Notes under the pieces: model-generated
Told to the model about the DNA's origin: nothing
The model's database searches: none
The model's input: only the letters and a program-made list of their open reading frames with translations
Assembly (NCBI GenBank): GCA_964627755.1
Contig: CAZVIH010000076.1
Span: 41,400 to 105,399 of the forward strand
Reading direction: 5' to 3'
DNA: 64,000 nt
Source: B10-G9 sp964627755
GTDB taxonomy: Bacteria; Chloroflexota; Anaerolineae; Anaerolineales; UBA11858
Part shown: one piece after another, positions 51,129 through 59,543 of the stretch
Layout: each line of letters starts with the position of its first letter
How positions within the stretch are numbered: the first letter of the stretch is position 1
Position numbers and translations under genes: made by a program

Positions 51129-51162
51129 AGGCACTGAGTCCTTTTAGAAGGACTCAGTGCCT
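51129..51162 (+). terminator. Terminator of unit 3
   Basis: A perfect 15-bp inverted repeat, AGGCACTGAGTCCTT at 51129-51143 with its complement at 51148-51162, 4-nt loop. Confidence 0.8.
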
Positions 51163-51172
51163 CGGTTAATAA

Positions 51173-51203
51173 AAAAAGCCCTTTCCACGAGAGAGGGCTT
51201 TTT
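51173..51203. terminator. Bidirectional terminator between unit 3 and nrdR
   Basis: AAAAAGCCCTTTC (51173-51185) pairs with 51191-51203 (one G-U pair). The A-run on one side and T-run on the other make it usable for both converging transcripts. Confidence 0.85.
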
Positions 51204-51220
51204 GATTAATGACATTATTC

Positions 51221-51679
51221 CTATCCTTCTAATAGGGCGTCAATCTCTCCCCGAATGGCATTTAGATCTTCCAGCCCCAGGTAGACAATCGCATACCGGA
51301 TATAAGCCACCAGATCCATATCTTTTAATCCACTGATTACCATATCCCCTACCACCCTGGATGAGACTTCTATTTCACCCATCGCCTGCAGATCGGATTC
51401 CACATCCCCTACCAGACGCTCAATATCAGCGGCAGAAACTGGACGTTTATCACAGCTGATCTGGATTCCTCTGCTTAGTTTTGCCCGATTAAATTCCTCA
51501 CGGGTGCCGTCCTGCTTCATAATTAAGGGTGTATCCAGGATCGCTCTTTCATAGGTGCTGAACCTCTGCTGACAGTTGAGGCACAATCTGCGACGGCGGG
51601 TCCCACCACGTTTATCATGGGAAGTATCAAGGACCTTGGAATCATCATCTTTACAATAAGGACATTTCATATTTTTCAT
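51221..51679 (-). CDS. nrdR: Transcriptional repressor NrdR
   Basis: ATP-cone repressor of ribonucleotide reductase genes, 152 residues. Zinc ribbon CPYC and CLNC with the basic RGGTRRRR between, then the ATP-cone region with KQDGTREEFNRAKLSRGI. The ATG at 51679 lies 7 nt after a TAAACT -10 and would be leaderless; the second ATG at 51670 gives the family-typical MKCPYC start and has a weak AGGA upstream, so either is possible. It is convergent with unit 3 and separate from the dcw operon. Confidence 0.94.
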   Translation of the reverse strand: MKNMKCPYCKDDDSKVLDTSHDKRGGTRRRRLCLNCQQRFSTYERAILDTPLIMKQDGTREEFNRAKLSRGIQISCDKRPVSAADIERLVGDVESDLQAMGEIEVSSRVVGDMVISGLKDMDLVAYIRYAIVYLGLEDLNAIRGEIDALLEG

Positions 51680-51686
51680 CCTGACC

Positions 51687-51692
51687 AGTTTA
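51687..51692 (-). promoter_or_regulatory. -10 element of nrdR
   Basis: TAAACT on the minus strand, 7 nt before the ATG at 51679. The same hexamer serves in the near-consensus promoter at 17867-17895. No -35 is evident, so support is modest. Confidence 0.35.
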
Positions 51693-51775
51693 GATGGTAA
51701 TCAATGTGATTTTAGCATACAACAGCACCCCTCACTAGGGAAAACCATCCTGATATTAGAGACTCTATTAAAACC

Positions 51776-51805
51776 GTTCTCCTGCTGAATTATCAGCAGG
51801 AGAAC
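51776..51805 (-). terminator. Terminator of the dcw operon after ftsZ
   Basis: A perfect 13-bp inverted repeat (51776-51788 with 51793-51805; core CCTGCTGA) with a 4-nt loop. On the minus strand it is followed by GGTTTTAAT. Confidence 0.7.
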
Positions 51806-51930
51806 ATGACCAGACAACATCCAACCCTACCAGGAGGAGGCCAGTTCAGGGTGGATATCCCCGTAAAGACAAACCCAAGAGATTACTTGGACCCATTCTA
51901 ACTATTCCACTTAACAAAACTCTCACTCAT

Positions 51931-53049
51931 TTACCGATTGCGGTTTCGATTCCTCAAGAAAGTCGGAATGTCCAGGTTCTCGGTATTTAGGGAACGTGGA
52001 ACAAATTCCAGTTCCCGCTCATCCTGTGTTTCGTTTCCGGCTGGGATTTCCACCCGGGAACGACGTCCCGCCATTTGCATGATATTGGTGGGCATGCCGG
52101 TCTTCTCAAAACCTGTGGCAATCACTGTCATGCGGAATTTATCCTGCATGGTGGGATCGATCACAGCACCAAAGATCAAGTTAACTTCGGGGTGGGCTGT
52201 TGCTTTAATGATGGCCGCAGCTTCGTTGACCTCGAATAAGGACAAATCCGTGCCGCCGGTGACATTAAAGAGTATGCCTCGAGCGCCATCAATAGTGATA
52301 TCAAGAAGATCACTGGACATTGCCTGTTCGGCAGCCTTGATAGCCCGGTCTTCCCCAGAGGCTTCACCAACAGCCATCAAAGCTGCACCACCCTCAGACA
52401 TAATCGCGCGAACATCCGCGAAGTCCAGGTTGATCAAACCCGGGACGGTGATCAACTCGGAGATACCTTGAATACCCTGACGCAGCACGTCATCGGCCAT
52501 CATGAAAGCTTCCTGCAGGCTGGCGCGTTTATCTGCGATCTGGAGCAAGCGATCGTTTGGGATCACGATCAACGTATCTACCTCTTCCTTCAAGAGTGAT
52601 ATACCCTGATCCGCAGTTGCTACACGGGTATTGCCTTCAAAGGTAAAAGGCCTGGTGACCACACCAATTGTCAGGGCACCCATTTCCCGGGCGGCCTGAG
52701 CCACGATCGGGGAAGCACCAGTCCCTGTTCCACCGCCAATACCGGCAGTGATGAAGACCATATCGGCTCCCTTGAGGACGGAGTAAATATCATCAGCAGA
52801 CTCCTCGGCTGATCCACGTCCAATTTCGGGATTGCCGCCCGAACCCAGTCCGCGGGTCAGTTTGTCCCCTACCCGGACCTGGATTGGTGCTTTGGAACGC
52901 AGCAAGGCCTGCGCGTCGGTATTGACAGCAATGAATTCAACCCCGGTTAGTCCGGCTTCAATCATCCGGTCTACGGCGTTGCATCCACCTCCACCAACCC
53001 CAATTACTTTTATTCGTGCAAATGATTCTGTTTCTTTGATCGGGTCCAT
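51931..53049 (-). CDS. ftsZ: Cell division protein FtsZ
   Basis: Tubulin-like GTPase of 372 residues that forms the division ring. GTP-binding GGGGCNAVDRM near residue 18, tubulin signature GGGTGTGASPIVA near 104, T7-loop NLDFADVRAIM, and the C-terminal partner-binding peptide DIPTFLRNR, all present. Short linker before the tail. Last gene of the dcw cluster, 45 bp after ftsA. Confidence 0.97.
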   Translation of the reverse strand: MDPIKETESFARIKVIGVGGGGCNAVDRMIEAGLTGVEFIAVNTDAQALLRSKAPIQVRVGDKLTRGLGSGGNPEIGRGSAEESADDIYSVLKGADMVFITAGIGGGTGTGASPIVAQAAREMGALTIGVVTRPFTFEGNTRVATADQGISLLKEEVDTLIVIPNDRLLQIADKRASLQEAFMMADDVLRQGIQGISELITVPGLINLDFADVRAIMSEGGAALMAVGEASGEDRAIKAAEQAMSSDLLDITIDGARGILFNVTGGTDLSLFEVNEAAAIIKATAHPEVNLIFGAVIDPTMQDKFRMTVIATGFEKTGMPTNIMQMAGRRSRVEIPAGNETQDERELEFVPRSLNTENLDIPTFLRNRNRNR

Positions 53050-53094
53050 AGTATTCTCCTCTGTACTAAAATACTTGTTGTTGCATGGTCATTG

Positions 53095-54339
53095 TTAAGG
53101 CAGTAATCGCCTCAGGAAGTTTGTAACTTTACCCCAACTAATATTGTCCTGGTGAATTTGTTTACGGTAACTGTCCTTTTCATAAGATATCGTATTCATT
53201 AACACCGTCCATTCCAATAAACCAACGCTGGTAGCAAACGCAGGATCATGAAGTTGATCGGTCATCCCAAGCAAGTTCTCCGGCTGGGCAACCCTGACTG
53301 GCAAGTTGAACATTTTTCTGGCAAACTGACTGATTCCCGGTAAGGAACTTGACCCACCTGTCAGTACCATACCTGCAGGCAACAATCCGTCGTACCCAGA
53401 ACGTTTGATCTCCTGTATCACATAGCTGAATAACTCTTCAACCCTGGCTTCGATGATCAAAGCCAGATCCCTGCGGCGATATTCTTTCTGGGTTTCATCT
53501 CCAAAGGGACGAATGGAGAAAACATCATCCTCGCTGATTTCAGACCGGATGGCATGTCCATATTGAATTTTGACTTTTTCCGCCTGATCTATGGACAAAC
53601 TTAACCCGTGAGTGATATCAGAAGTGATCAGGTTTCCGCCAATGCCCATCACCATGGTATGCCAGACATCACCATTGATATAAATTGCCAGATCTGTGGT
53701 TCCCCCACCAATATCACAAACCACAACACCCATTTCTCGTTCCGTTTCAGTCAATACCGCTTCAGCGGAGGCCAGAGGATTCAGCACAAAAGCTTCCACA
53801 TCTGCACCAGCTGTGTTAACACATTGCTCCAGGTTATCAAGCGATGTCGAAGCCGCTGTGATTATGTGGGCTTCCACTTCCAACCTGTAACCGTGCATGC
53901 CGATGGGTTTATGAATGCCATCCTGCCCATCAACGCTGAAACCACGCTGTATGACATGGACGATATCCCTGTTATGGGGAATGGAAACAGCCTTGGCCGC
54001 ATCCAGAGCCCGGAAAACATCATTCTGATCGATTATTCCGCCAGTTACCCCGCTGGCTCCATGACTATTGATAGATGAAACATGTGAGCCTGCCAGACTA
54101 ACCTGGGCAGAAGTAATTTCCAGTCCGGAAGTCCTCTCTGCCTTATCTATGGATCGTTTGATTGCCCTACTGGTAGAGTCAATATCAACCACAACTCCCT
54201 TCCGCAAACCCCGGGAAGGCTCAATGCCAACACCCAGAATGCGGAATTTATTCTCCGCTTCCACCCGGGCCACCAGGGTGCAGATCTTTGTAGTGCCAAC
54301 GTCAATACCAACGATGATCGGTGCTTCCTGCGTGCTCAT
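53095..54339 (-). CDS. ftsA: Cell division protein FtsA
   Basis: Actin-fold membrane tether for FtsZ, 414 residues. N-terminal VGIDVGTTKICTLVARVE, phosphate loop VCDIGGGTTDLAIY, adenosine motif LTGGSSSLPG, and a C-terminal amphipathic helix (WGKVTNFLRRLLP) for membrane binding. It overlaps ftsQ by 4 bp. Confidence 0.96.
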   Translation of the reverse strand: MSTQEAPIIVGIDVGTTKICTLVARVEAENKFRILGVGIEPSRGLRKGVVVDIDSTSRAIKRSIDKAERTSGLEITSAQVSLAGSHVSSINSHGASGVTGGIIDQNDVFRALDAAKAVSIPHNRDIVHVIQRGFSVDGQDGIHKPIGMHGYRLEVEAHIITAASTSLDNLEQCVNTAGADVEAFVLNPLASAEAVLTETEREMGVVVCDIGGGTTDLAIYINGDVWHTMVMGIGGNLITSDITHGLSLSIDQAEKVKIQYGHAIRSEISEDDVFSIRPFGDETQKEYRRRDLALIIEARVEELFSYVIQEIKRSGYDGLLPAGMVLTGGSSSLPGISQFARKMFNLPVRVAQPENLLGMTDQLHDPAFATSVGLLEWTVLMNTISYEKDSYRKQIHQDNISWGKVTNFLRRLLP

Positions 54340-55259
54340 TGTTCCATCCTGAAATAAGGCGAATCGATAAACTCAACATTAATTATCCCGGGGGTGATCC
54401 TTTTACCTTCCAGGTATTCCACCAACGATTGATATACATTCATTTTCTGCTCTGTGTCATCATCATTAAATCCAAAATAAGTGATCCATCCTCGGTCATC
54501 TTCCCATCCCAAGCCGTGGTCTGGGTCATAGACCAAATCCACATTCTCCGGGATATATCCTGCCAGAGACGCTACGCTCTCCACAATACGGGGATCCACA
54601 ATATGATCATCAATAGTGGGCGGCAGCATAGTTGATTTCACCTGAACCACATCTAATCCTTCATCCAGGGGGTCATAAGCCACCCCATTATTATCCACCC
54701 ACCGGACACGACCATCCCAGTTCCAAGCCAGGACAGGATAGCGCTCAACAAGAGAAATTGAGACAGATGCCGGCCAGCCAACCTGGATGTCGATATCAGA
54801 TAAAGCAGGGTAAGTCATTTGCAAATCTCTCTTTACACGATCGGGATTGATAAAAAAGATCGAAGAGCCAGTAATGTTGATCGCCTGGGCAATATCTCCT
54901 TCTGTGAACCGTTCCAATCCTTGTATTTCAATATCTGTTATAGTGAACAGCTCGGACTGAGTGAAAAGGATCAAGCCCATTAATAAACAGATCGAAATCA
55001 CACCGGAAAGCACCCGCCATTTATTATGGACCGCAGGCACCGCGGGAAGACGGATTTCAGCTCCGGAGGCGATAGCAACATCCACCCGGCGCCGTGGTAT
55101 TGGTCTATTATCAACCGCTGCAGTGTTTACTCCAATCGTACTGCGTGATAGAACAGGAGGCGTCCTGCGCGTGGTTATAGAGGATGATCCCCGTTGATCT
55201 CTGCGGGAATTCTTGGACTGCCCTCTTCTCTCTGTTCTGGTGTTGATCTGTTTAGCCAT
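54336..55259 (-). CDS. ftsQ: Cell division protein FtsQ/DivIB
   Basis: Bitopic divisome protein of 307 residues. A basic, disordered cytoplasmic N-terminus of about 75 residues, one transmembrane helix (VISICLLMGLILF, about 88-106), then the POTRA domain (FTITDIEIQGLERFTEGDI) and the FtsQ beta domain. Longer cytoplasmic part than in E. coli. It lies 8 bp after ddl. Confidence 0.9.
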   Translation of the reverse strand: MAKQINTRTERRGQSKNSRRDQRGSSSITTRRTPPVLSRSTIGVNTAAVDNRPIPRRRVDVAIASGAEIRLPAVPAVHNKWRVLSGVISICLLMGLILFTQSELFTITDIEIQGLERFTEGDIAQAINITGSSIFFINPDRVKRDLQMTYPALSDIDIQVGWPASVSISLVERYPVLAWNWDGRVRWVDNNGVAYDPLDEGLDVVQVKSTMLPPTIDDHIVDPRIVESVASLAGYIPENVDLVYDPDHGLGWEDDRGWITYFGFNDDDTEQKMNVYQSLVEYLEGKRITPGIINVEFIDSPYFRMEQ

Positions 55260-55267
55260 ATCCTGTC

Positions 55268-56383
55268 TTAATCCTCAAACTCATACTTTCTGATCAGTTG
55301 ATCCCTTTCCTCATGCCTGTCTACGGCTAACCGTATTAATTCATCAATCAATGACGCATAAGTCAAACCGCTAGCCTCCCACAGCTTGGGATACATGCTG
55401 ATGGGTGTAAAACCGGGAATGGTATTTACTTCATTCAGGAATATCTCATCCGTTTCCTTATCCATCAAAAAGTCCACCCTGGCCATACCTTCACAATCTA
55501 TTGCCTGGTATGCCCGCAGAGCATACTCCTGTAATAAATCAACCTGTTTCTGGCTGATCGGAGCCGGAATCAGTAATTCCGAGCTGTCATCATGATATTT
55601 GGCTTCATAAGAATAAAATTCCGCAGTTGGTCTGATTTCTCCCGGAATTGAAACCTGGGGGGACTGGTTACCCAGCACACTTAATTCGATTTCCCGGGCA
55701 TTAATTCCTTTTTCTATCAAAACTCGCCGATCATATCGAGCAGCTTCCATGATTCCGTCAACAGTTTCTTCTATATCACGGCATTTGTTAATACCTACGG
55801 AAGAGCCCATATTGGCTGGTTTCACAAATACTGGATAATTACCAAACTCTTCCACTCGTTCCAGAACACGATCCATGGATTTCAATTCAGACTGATGAAC
55901 CAGAATGGAAGGTGCAACCGGGATATGATTGGCAACCATCACATCCTTAAAGAGGGCTTTATCCATCCCAACAGCGGATCCAAGAACACCGGCTCCAACG
56001 TAGGCCAGGTTGTTAAGTTCGAACAGTCCTTGCATGGTACCGTCTTCCCCATAGGATCCGTGGAGCACCGGGAAGATGACATCAAGTTCCGCAAACACCT
56101 TCAAAATCTCATTCCCCTGCACTAGCTCCAGTGAAAAAACCTGTGATCGGGACGGAGTCGGAAGCATAACCGCTGGGGTCAGGCTTTCCTCTGTGCGGTT
56201 CTTCAAAGCGGTTAGTACATCCTCGCCTACCAGCCAATCACCTTCCAATGTAATCCCAATCTGGGTTACCTGGTATTTATCAGGATCCAATGTATTTAGA
56301 ACAGAACTGGCGGAACTCAGGGAAACTTCATGTTCCCCGGACCGTCCTCCAAATAAAACTCCTAACCGAATTGGTTTAGCCAT
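55268..56383 (-). CDS. ddl: D-alanine--D-alanine ligase
   Basis: ATP-grasp enzyme of 371 residues that joins two D-Ala for the peptidoglycan stem. GGRSGEHEVSLSSA at the N-terminus, HGSYGEDGTMQGLFE, KPANMGSSVGI, and RVDFLMDKETDEIFLNEVNTIPGF. The ATG at 56383 gives the typical MAKPIRLGVLFGG start. It overlaps nothing, with 8 bp to murB. Confidence 0.96.
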   Translation of the reverse strand: MAKPIRLGVLFGGRSGEHEVSLSSASSVLNTLDPDKYQVTQIGITLEGDWLVGEDVLTALKNRTEESLTPAVMLPTPSRSQVFSLELVQGNEILKVFAELDVIFPVLHGSYGEDGTMQGLFELNNLAYVGAGVLGSAVGMDKALFKDVMVANHIPVAPSILVHQSELKSMDRVLERVEEFGNYPVFVKPANMGSSVGINKCRDIEETVDGIMEAARYDRRVLIEKGINAREIELSVLGNQSPQVSIPGEIRPTAEFYSYEAKYHDDSSELLIPAPISQKQVDLLQEYALRAYQAIDCEGMARVDFLMDKETDEIFLNEVNTIPGFTPISMYPKLWEASGLTYASLIDELIRLAVDRHEERDQLIRKYEFED

Positions 56384-56391
56384 ATCATTCC

Positions 56392-57339
56392 TCAGTTCCA
56401 ATCTCCAATTAACTGGATTTCCAGTTCCAGCTCAATACCAAATTTTTCATGAACCTGGTCCCTCACCTGGGCAATCAGCGCTGCGATATCAGAAGCAGTA
56501 GCTTTTCCTTTATTGAGGAAAAAATTTCCATGTAAAGGGCTGATTTGCACGTCGCCCACCTGGGTTCCTTTTAATCCTGCTTCTTCGATTAACCGACCTG
56601 CAAAATCTCCAGGCGGATTTTTGAACATGCTCCCCAGGCTGGCGCCCGAAGGTTGGGAAGACTGGCGTTTTTCCGCTATAACCGAGATCTTTCCTTTGAC
56701 GGCATCAGGAGTACTTTTTTCCATCTTAAAGGTCGCACAAAGGACCACAGCCTGTTTTTCACCTGATTTGATAACGCTGTAACGGTAGTCGTATGCAAAT
56801 TTATCCACCGACCATTCCGATCGCTGAATATTGTCCCCTAAAGGTTGCAAGATTTCTGCCATTTCCAATCTTTCCGCCACATTCGAGCCAAAAGCTCCAG
56901 CGTTATTGATTACTGCCCCTCCCACTGTGCCCGGGATCCCGGAAGCCCATTCCAGGCCGCTCCAGCCCTTAGAGCCTGCCCGGCGAGCCAAACTTCCAAA
57001 ACCCGCACCAGATTCCGCCCATAAACGGGGAGAATCACTTTCGCTGTCCAGGAACTTGATCTGCTTGGCTTCATTGATCAAGACCATCTCTCGGATACCC
57101 GCATCACTGATCAGGGTATTCGATCCTCCGCCTAACAGCAGGAAAGGTATCCTTTCTTTCCATAAAAAGCAAACGTATGCTTCCAGATCCTGCAAATTCT
57201 CAGCAGCTACCAGATAATCTGCAGGTCCGCCAACTTTCATCACTGAATAGCGGCTCATCAATTCATCCTTCTTCAACTTGCTGCCAAAGAAGGTTTGCAG
57301 AGATTGTATTTGGGAAGAAGTTAATACTGGTCGTTTCAT
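56392..57339 (-). CDS. murB: UDP-N-acetylenolpyruvoylglucosamine reductase
   Basis: FAD-dependent reductase of 315 residues that makes UDP-MurNAc. MKVGGPADYL, LLLGGGSNTLISD, GLEWASGIPGTVGGAVINNA, and catalytic Ser in ASLGSMFKNPPGDFAG. Usual length of the type II form. Between a 63-residue unknown gene and ddl in the dcw order. Confidence 0.96.
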   Translation of the reverse strand: MKRPVLTSSQIQSLQTFFGSKLKKDELMSRYSVMKVGGPADYLVAAENLQDLEAYVCFLWKERIPFLLLGGGSNTLISDAGIREMVLINEAKQIKFLDSESDSPRLWAESGAGFGSLARRAGSKGWSGLEWASGIPGTVGGAVINNAGAFGSNVAERLEMAEILQPLGDNIQRSEWSVDKFAYDYRYSVIKSGEKQAVVLCATFKMEKSTPDAVKGKISVIAEKRQSSQPSGASLGSMFKNPPGDFAGRLIEEAGLKGTQVGDVQISPLHGNFFLNKGKATASDIAALIAQVRDQVHEKFGIELELEIQLIGDWN

Positions 57340-57349
57340 TAATTAATCC

Positions 57350-57541
57350 CTAGAGTTTCTTGATCCGGGCCAATACTTTATTGACAACGGTTGAGGACAA
57401 TTCCCCACCGGTATCAGTAAGTTTATTCAACTCGGCCTGAAGCTTGGGATCTTCCCGTACAACCCACTTCAGGTGCTGTTTTGTATCGAAAATAACATCA
57501 ACGGCTTGATCTCTTTCATCTGGAAGAATTCTTGCGGTCAT
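57350..57541 (-). CDS. 63-residue protein of unknown function in the dcw cluster
   Basis: Small soluble protein, acidic N-terminus (LPDERDQAVDVIFD) and basic C-terminus (VVNKVLARIKKL), mostly helical by composition; no cysteine and no transmembrane segment. A strong GAGGAG precedes its ATG, and it is spaced 10-14 bp from murB and murC, so it is expressed with them. Its fixed place among cell-wall genes suggests a division or wall role, but I recognise no family. Confidence 0.7.
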   Translation of the reverse strand: MTARILPDERDQAVDVIFDTKQHLKWVVREDPKLQAELNKLTDTGGELSSTVVNKVLARIKKL

Positions 57542-57555
57542 TGTTTTTCTCCTCT

Positions 57556-58941
57556 CTAAAATCCTGCCTGGGCAGACAAGTATTTCTCAATCTGATCGTT
57601 AATTTCAATTGCGTCACCCGCGGTAAATACCAGCAGCAGATCTGCTGGCCGCAGTTCTTTTTTCAATAATTCAACCGCCTGGTCGATACCCGGAACATGC
57701 TGTACAGCATCATGCTGAATGGATGAAACCAGGTCTGAAATTCGGAAGTCTGCCGGTTTTTGCTCTCTAGCCGGGAAAACATCCAGCACCACAACCCGGT
57801 CCGCCATCTCAAATGATCCGCAGAAACCATCAAATAATGTTGTTGTTCGAGAGTAAGTATGCGGCTGCCAGACAGCCCAGATCCTCTTTGTAGGATAGCC
57901 ATTCCGGGCAGCCTGGAGGGTTTTCATAATTTCAGTTGGATGGTGAGCATAATCATCTACGATCATTACACCCTGGTATTCTCCCCGGATATCAAATCTG
58001 CGCTCACTTCCCTGGAATTCACCTAGTACCCTGGCAATATCCTGACGATCCAAACCAAGACCATCAGCCACTGCAAATGCAGCCAAGGCGTTTAGGACGT
58101 TGTGCTCCCCAGGAACCTGGAGTGATAGTGGCAGGATACTCTCCTGCCCTTCCAGATTTATCCGGATCTCAAAATCAGTTCCCGCGCTGAGGTTAATCTT
58201 TAAATTTTCAGCTTGATAATCCCATTCACTTCCTGTAAAACCATAAATCACCAAATTTTGGTCAGCAGAAAGCAAATCTTTTAATCGCAGCGCACCGGGA
58301 TCTTCACCACATAGAACCAGGCTGCCACCTGTCTTCAAGTTCTTTACAAATCCCTCAAATGCTTCAGCAAAGGATTGGGAAGTGGGGAAGATATCAGGAT
58401 GGTCATGTTCGACATTGGTGATTACAGCCCAATCCGGGTTCAAACCCCAAAACATATAGTCATATTCGTCTGCTTCGATCACAAACTGATCCCCCTCACC
58501 TGATCTAGCGTTTGTGCCCAAGTTGCTCACAACACCGCCGACTATAAAGGAAGGATCTAAATCCAACCTGGAGAGAATCCAGACAAGCATGGACGTTGTG
58601 GTAGTTTTTCCATGACTACCGGCTACAGCAAGGATTTCTTTATCAACCAGCATTTGGCCCAAGAATTCAGAACGTTTTAGCACAGGAATCTCCGCCGCAA
58701 GGGCTGCCTGAACTTCCACGTTATTCTCTGGAATTGCTGAAGACCGGACGACAAGATCTGCGCCAGCAATATTCTCAGCCCGGTGACCCAAGGTGACTGA
58801 TCCGCCGGCCTTCTTCACCGCATCAAAGAGGTTGGATTCAGTAAGATCCGACCCACTGACTGTGTATCCCTGCTCCAGTAAAACAGTAGCAATTGCAGAC
58901 AAACCAGTTCCTCCAATCCCGATAAAGTGAATATGCTTCAT
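57556..58941 (-). CDS. murC: UDP-N-acetylmuramate--L-alanine ligase
   Basis: Mur ligase of 461 residues, first amino acid addition to the stem. IHFIGIGGTGLSAIA, ATP loop AGSHGKTTTTSML, EADEYDYMF, and DDYAHHPTEI. The ATG at 58941 is coupled to the preceding gene by a TGATG overlap; an upstream TTG in frame is ignored. Confidence 0.97.
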   Translation of the reverse strand: MKHIHFIGIGGTGLSAIATVLLEQGYTVSGSDLTESNLFDAVKKAGGSVTLGHRAENIAGADLVVRSSAIPENNVEVQAALAAEIPVLKRSEFLGQMLVDKEILAVAGSHGKTTTTSMLVWILSRLDLDPSFIVGGVVSNLGTNARSGEGDQFVIEADEYDYMFWGLNPDWAVITNVEHDHPDIFPTSQSFAEAFEGFVKNLKTGGSLVLCGEDPGALRLKDLLSADQNLVIYGFTGSEWDYQAENLKINLSAGTDFEIRINLEGQESILPLSLQVPGEHNVLNALAAFAVADGLGLDRQDIARVLGEFQGSERRFDIRGEYQGVMIVDDYAHHPTEIMKTLQAARNGYPTKRIWAVWQPHTYSRTTTLFDGFCGSFEMADRVVVLDVFPAREQKPADFRISDLVSSIQHDAVQHVPGIDQAVELLKKELRPADLLLVFTAGDAIEINDQIEKYLSAQAGF

Positions 58942-59543
58942 CAAATGAACACCACCAATACAAACATAAAAGCCACCACTACAGCAAAGAACAAACCGAT
59001 CTGGTTGCTGGCAAATACGGGCGGAAAATATTTCAATATATTAATTGCCGCCTCACCCATCGGCGTGCCTGGTTGGGGAGCTAATATTTCCGGTCCAAAT
59101 GGATAATGTGCAGCTGCCATATACCACCACAAAGTGCCCACGATGAAGAATCCACTCATTAACCCCATCACCGCACCTAATAAAATATCCTGAATTTGTT
59201 CCCGGCGAGCCTTATCCCGGATCACCGCCAGGCGGGGCGTCTGATATCCAAAGAAGGACAGGATGAAAACAATGGTCGCCCGTGACCAGAACTGTGTCCG
59301 AAGCTCTTCCTGAATTGCCGCTGGGAGGGATTCAAAGGTAGCATTGGCAGGTAAATTTTCTACATTTGCCAGGACATCCCCAAATGGGATCATATAATGC
59401 GTGTACGATTCCAGCACGTAAATCAGGAAAAGTGCTAAAACCACACTGAAAACTACCAGCAGTTCCTTGGCCCAGCCGCGCATGGCTCCAATCAGGCCAA
59501 ATAGGATCACAAACATCCAGAATGCTGAAAGGATGGAAATCAT
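58941..59543 (-). CDS. CvpA-family membrane protein in the dcw cluster
   Basis: Membrane protein of 200 residues with about four helices and a central soluble stretch. The opening GLIGAMRGWAKELLVVFSVVLALFL fits the CvpA/colicin V production family, whose role is uncertain (linked to purF in E. coli). It overlaps murC by one base and murG by 4 bp, so it is tightly coupled to both. CvpA is not a standard dcw member. Confidence 0.65.
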   Translation of the reverse strand: MISILSAFWMFVILFGLIGAMRGWAKELLVVFSVVLALFLIYVLESYTHYMIPFGDVLANVENLPANATFESLPAAIQEELRTQFWSRATIVFILSFFGYQTPRLAVIRDKARREQIQDILLGAVMGLMSGFFIVGTLWWYMAAAHYPFGPEILAPQPGTPMGEAAINILKYFPPVFASNQIGLFFAVVVAFMFVLVVFI

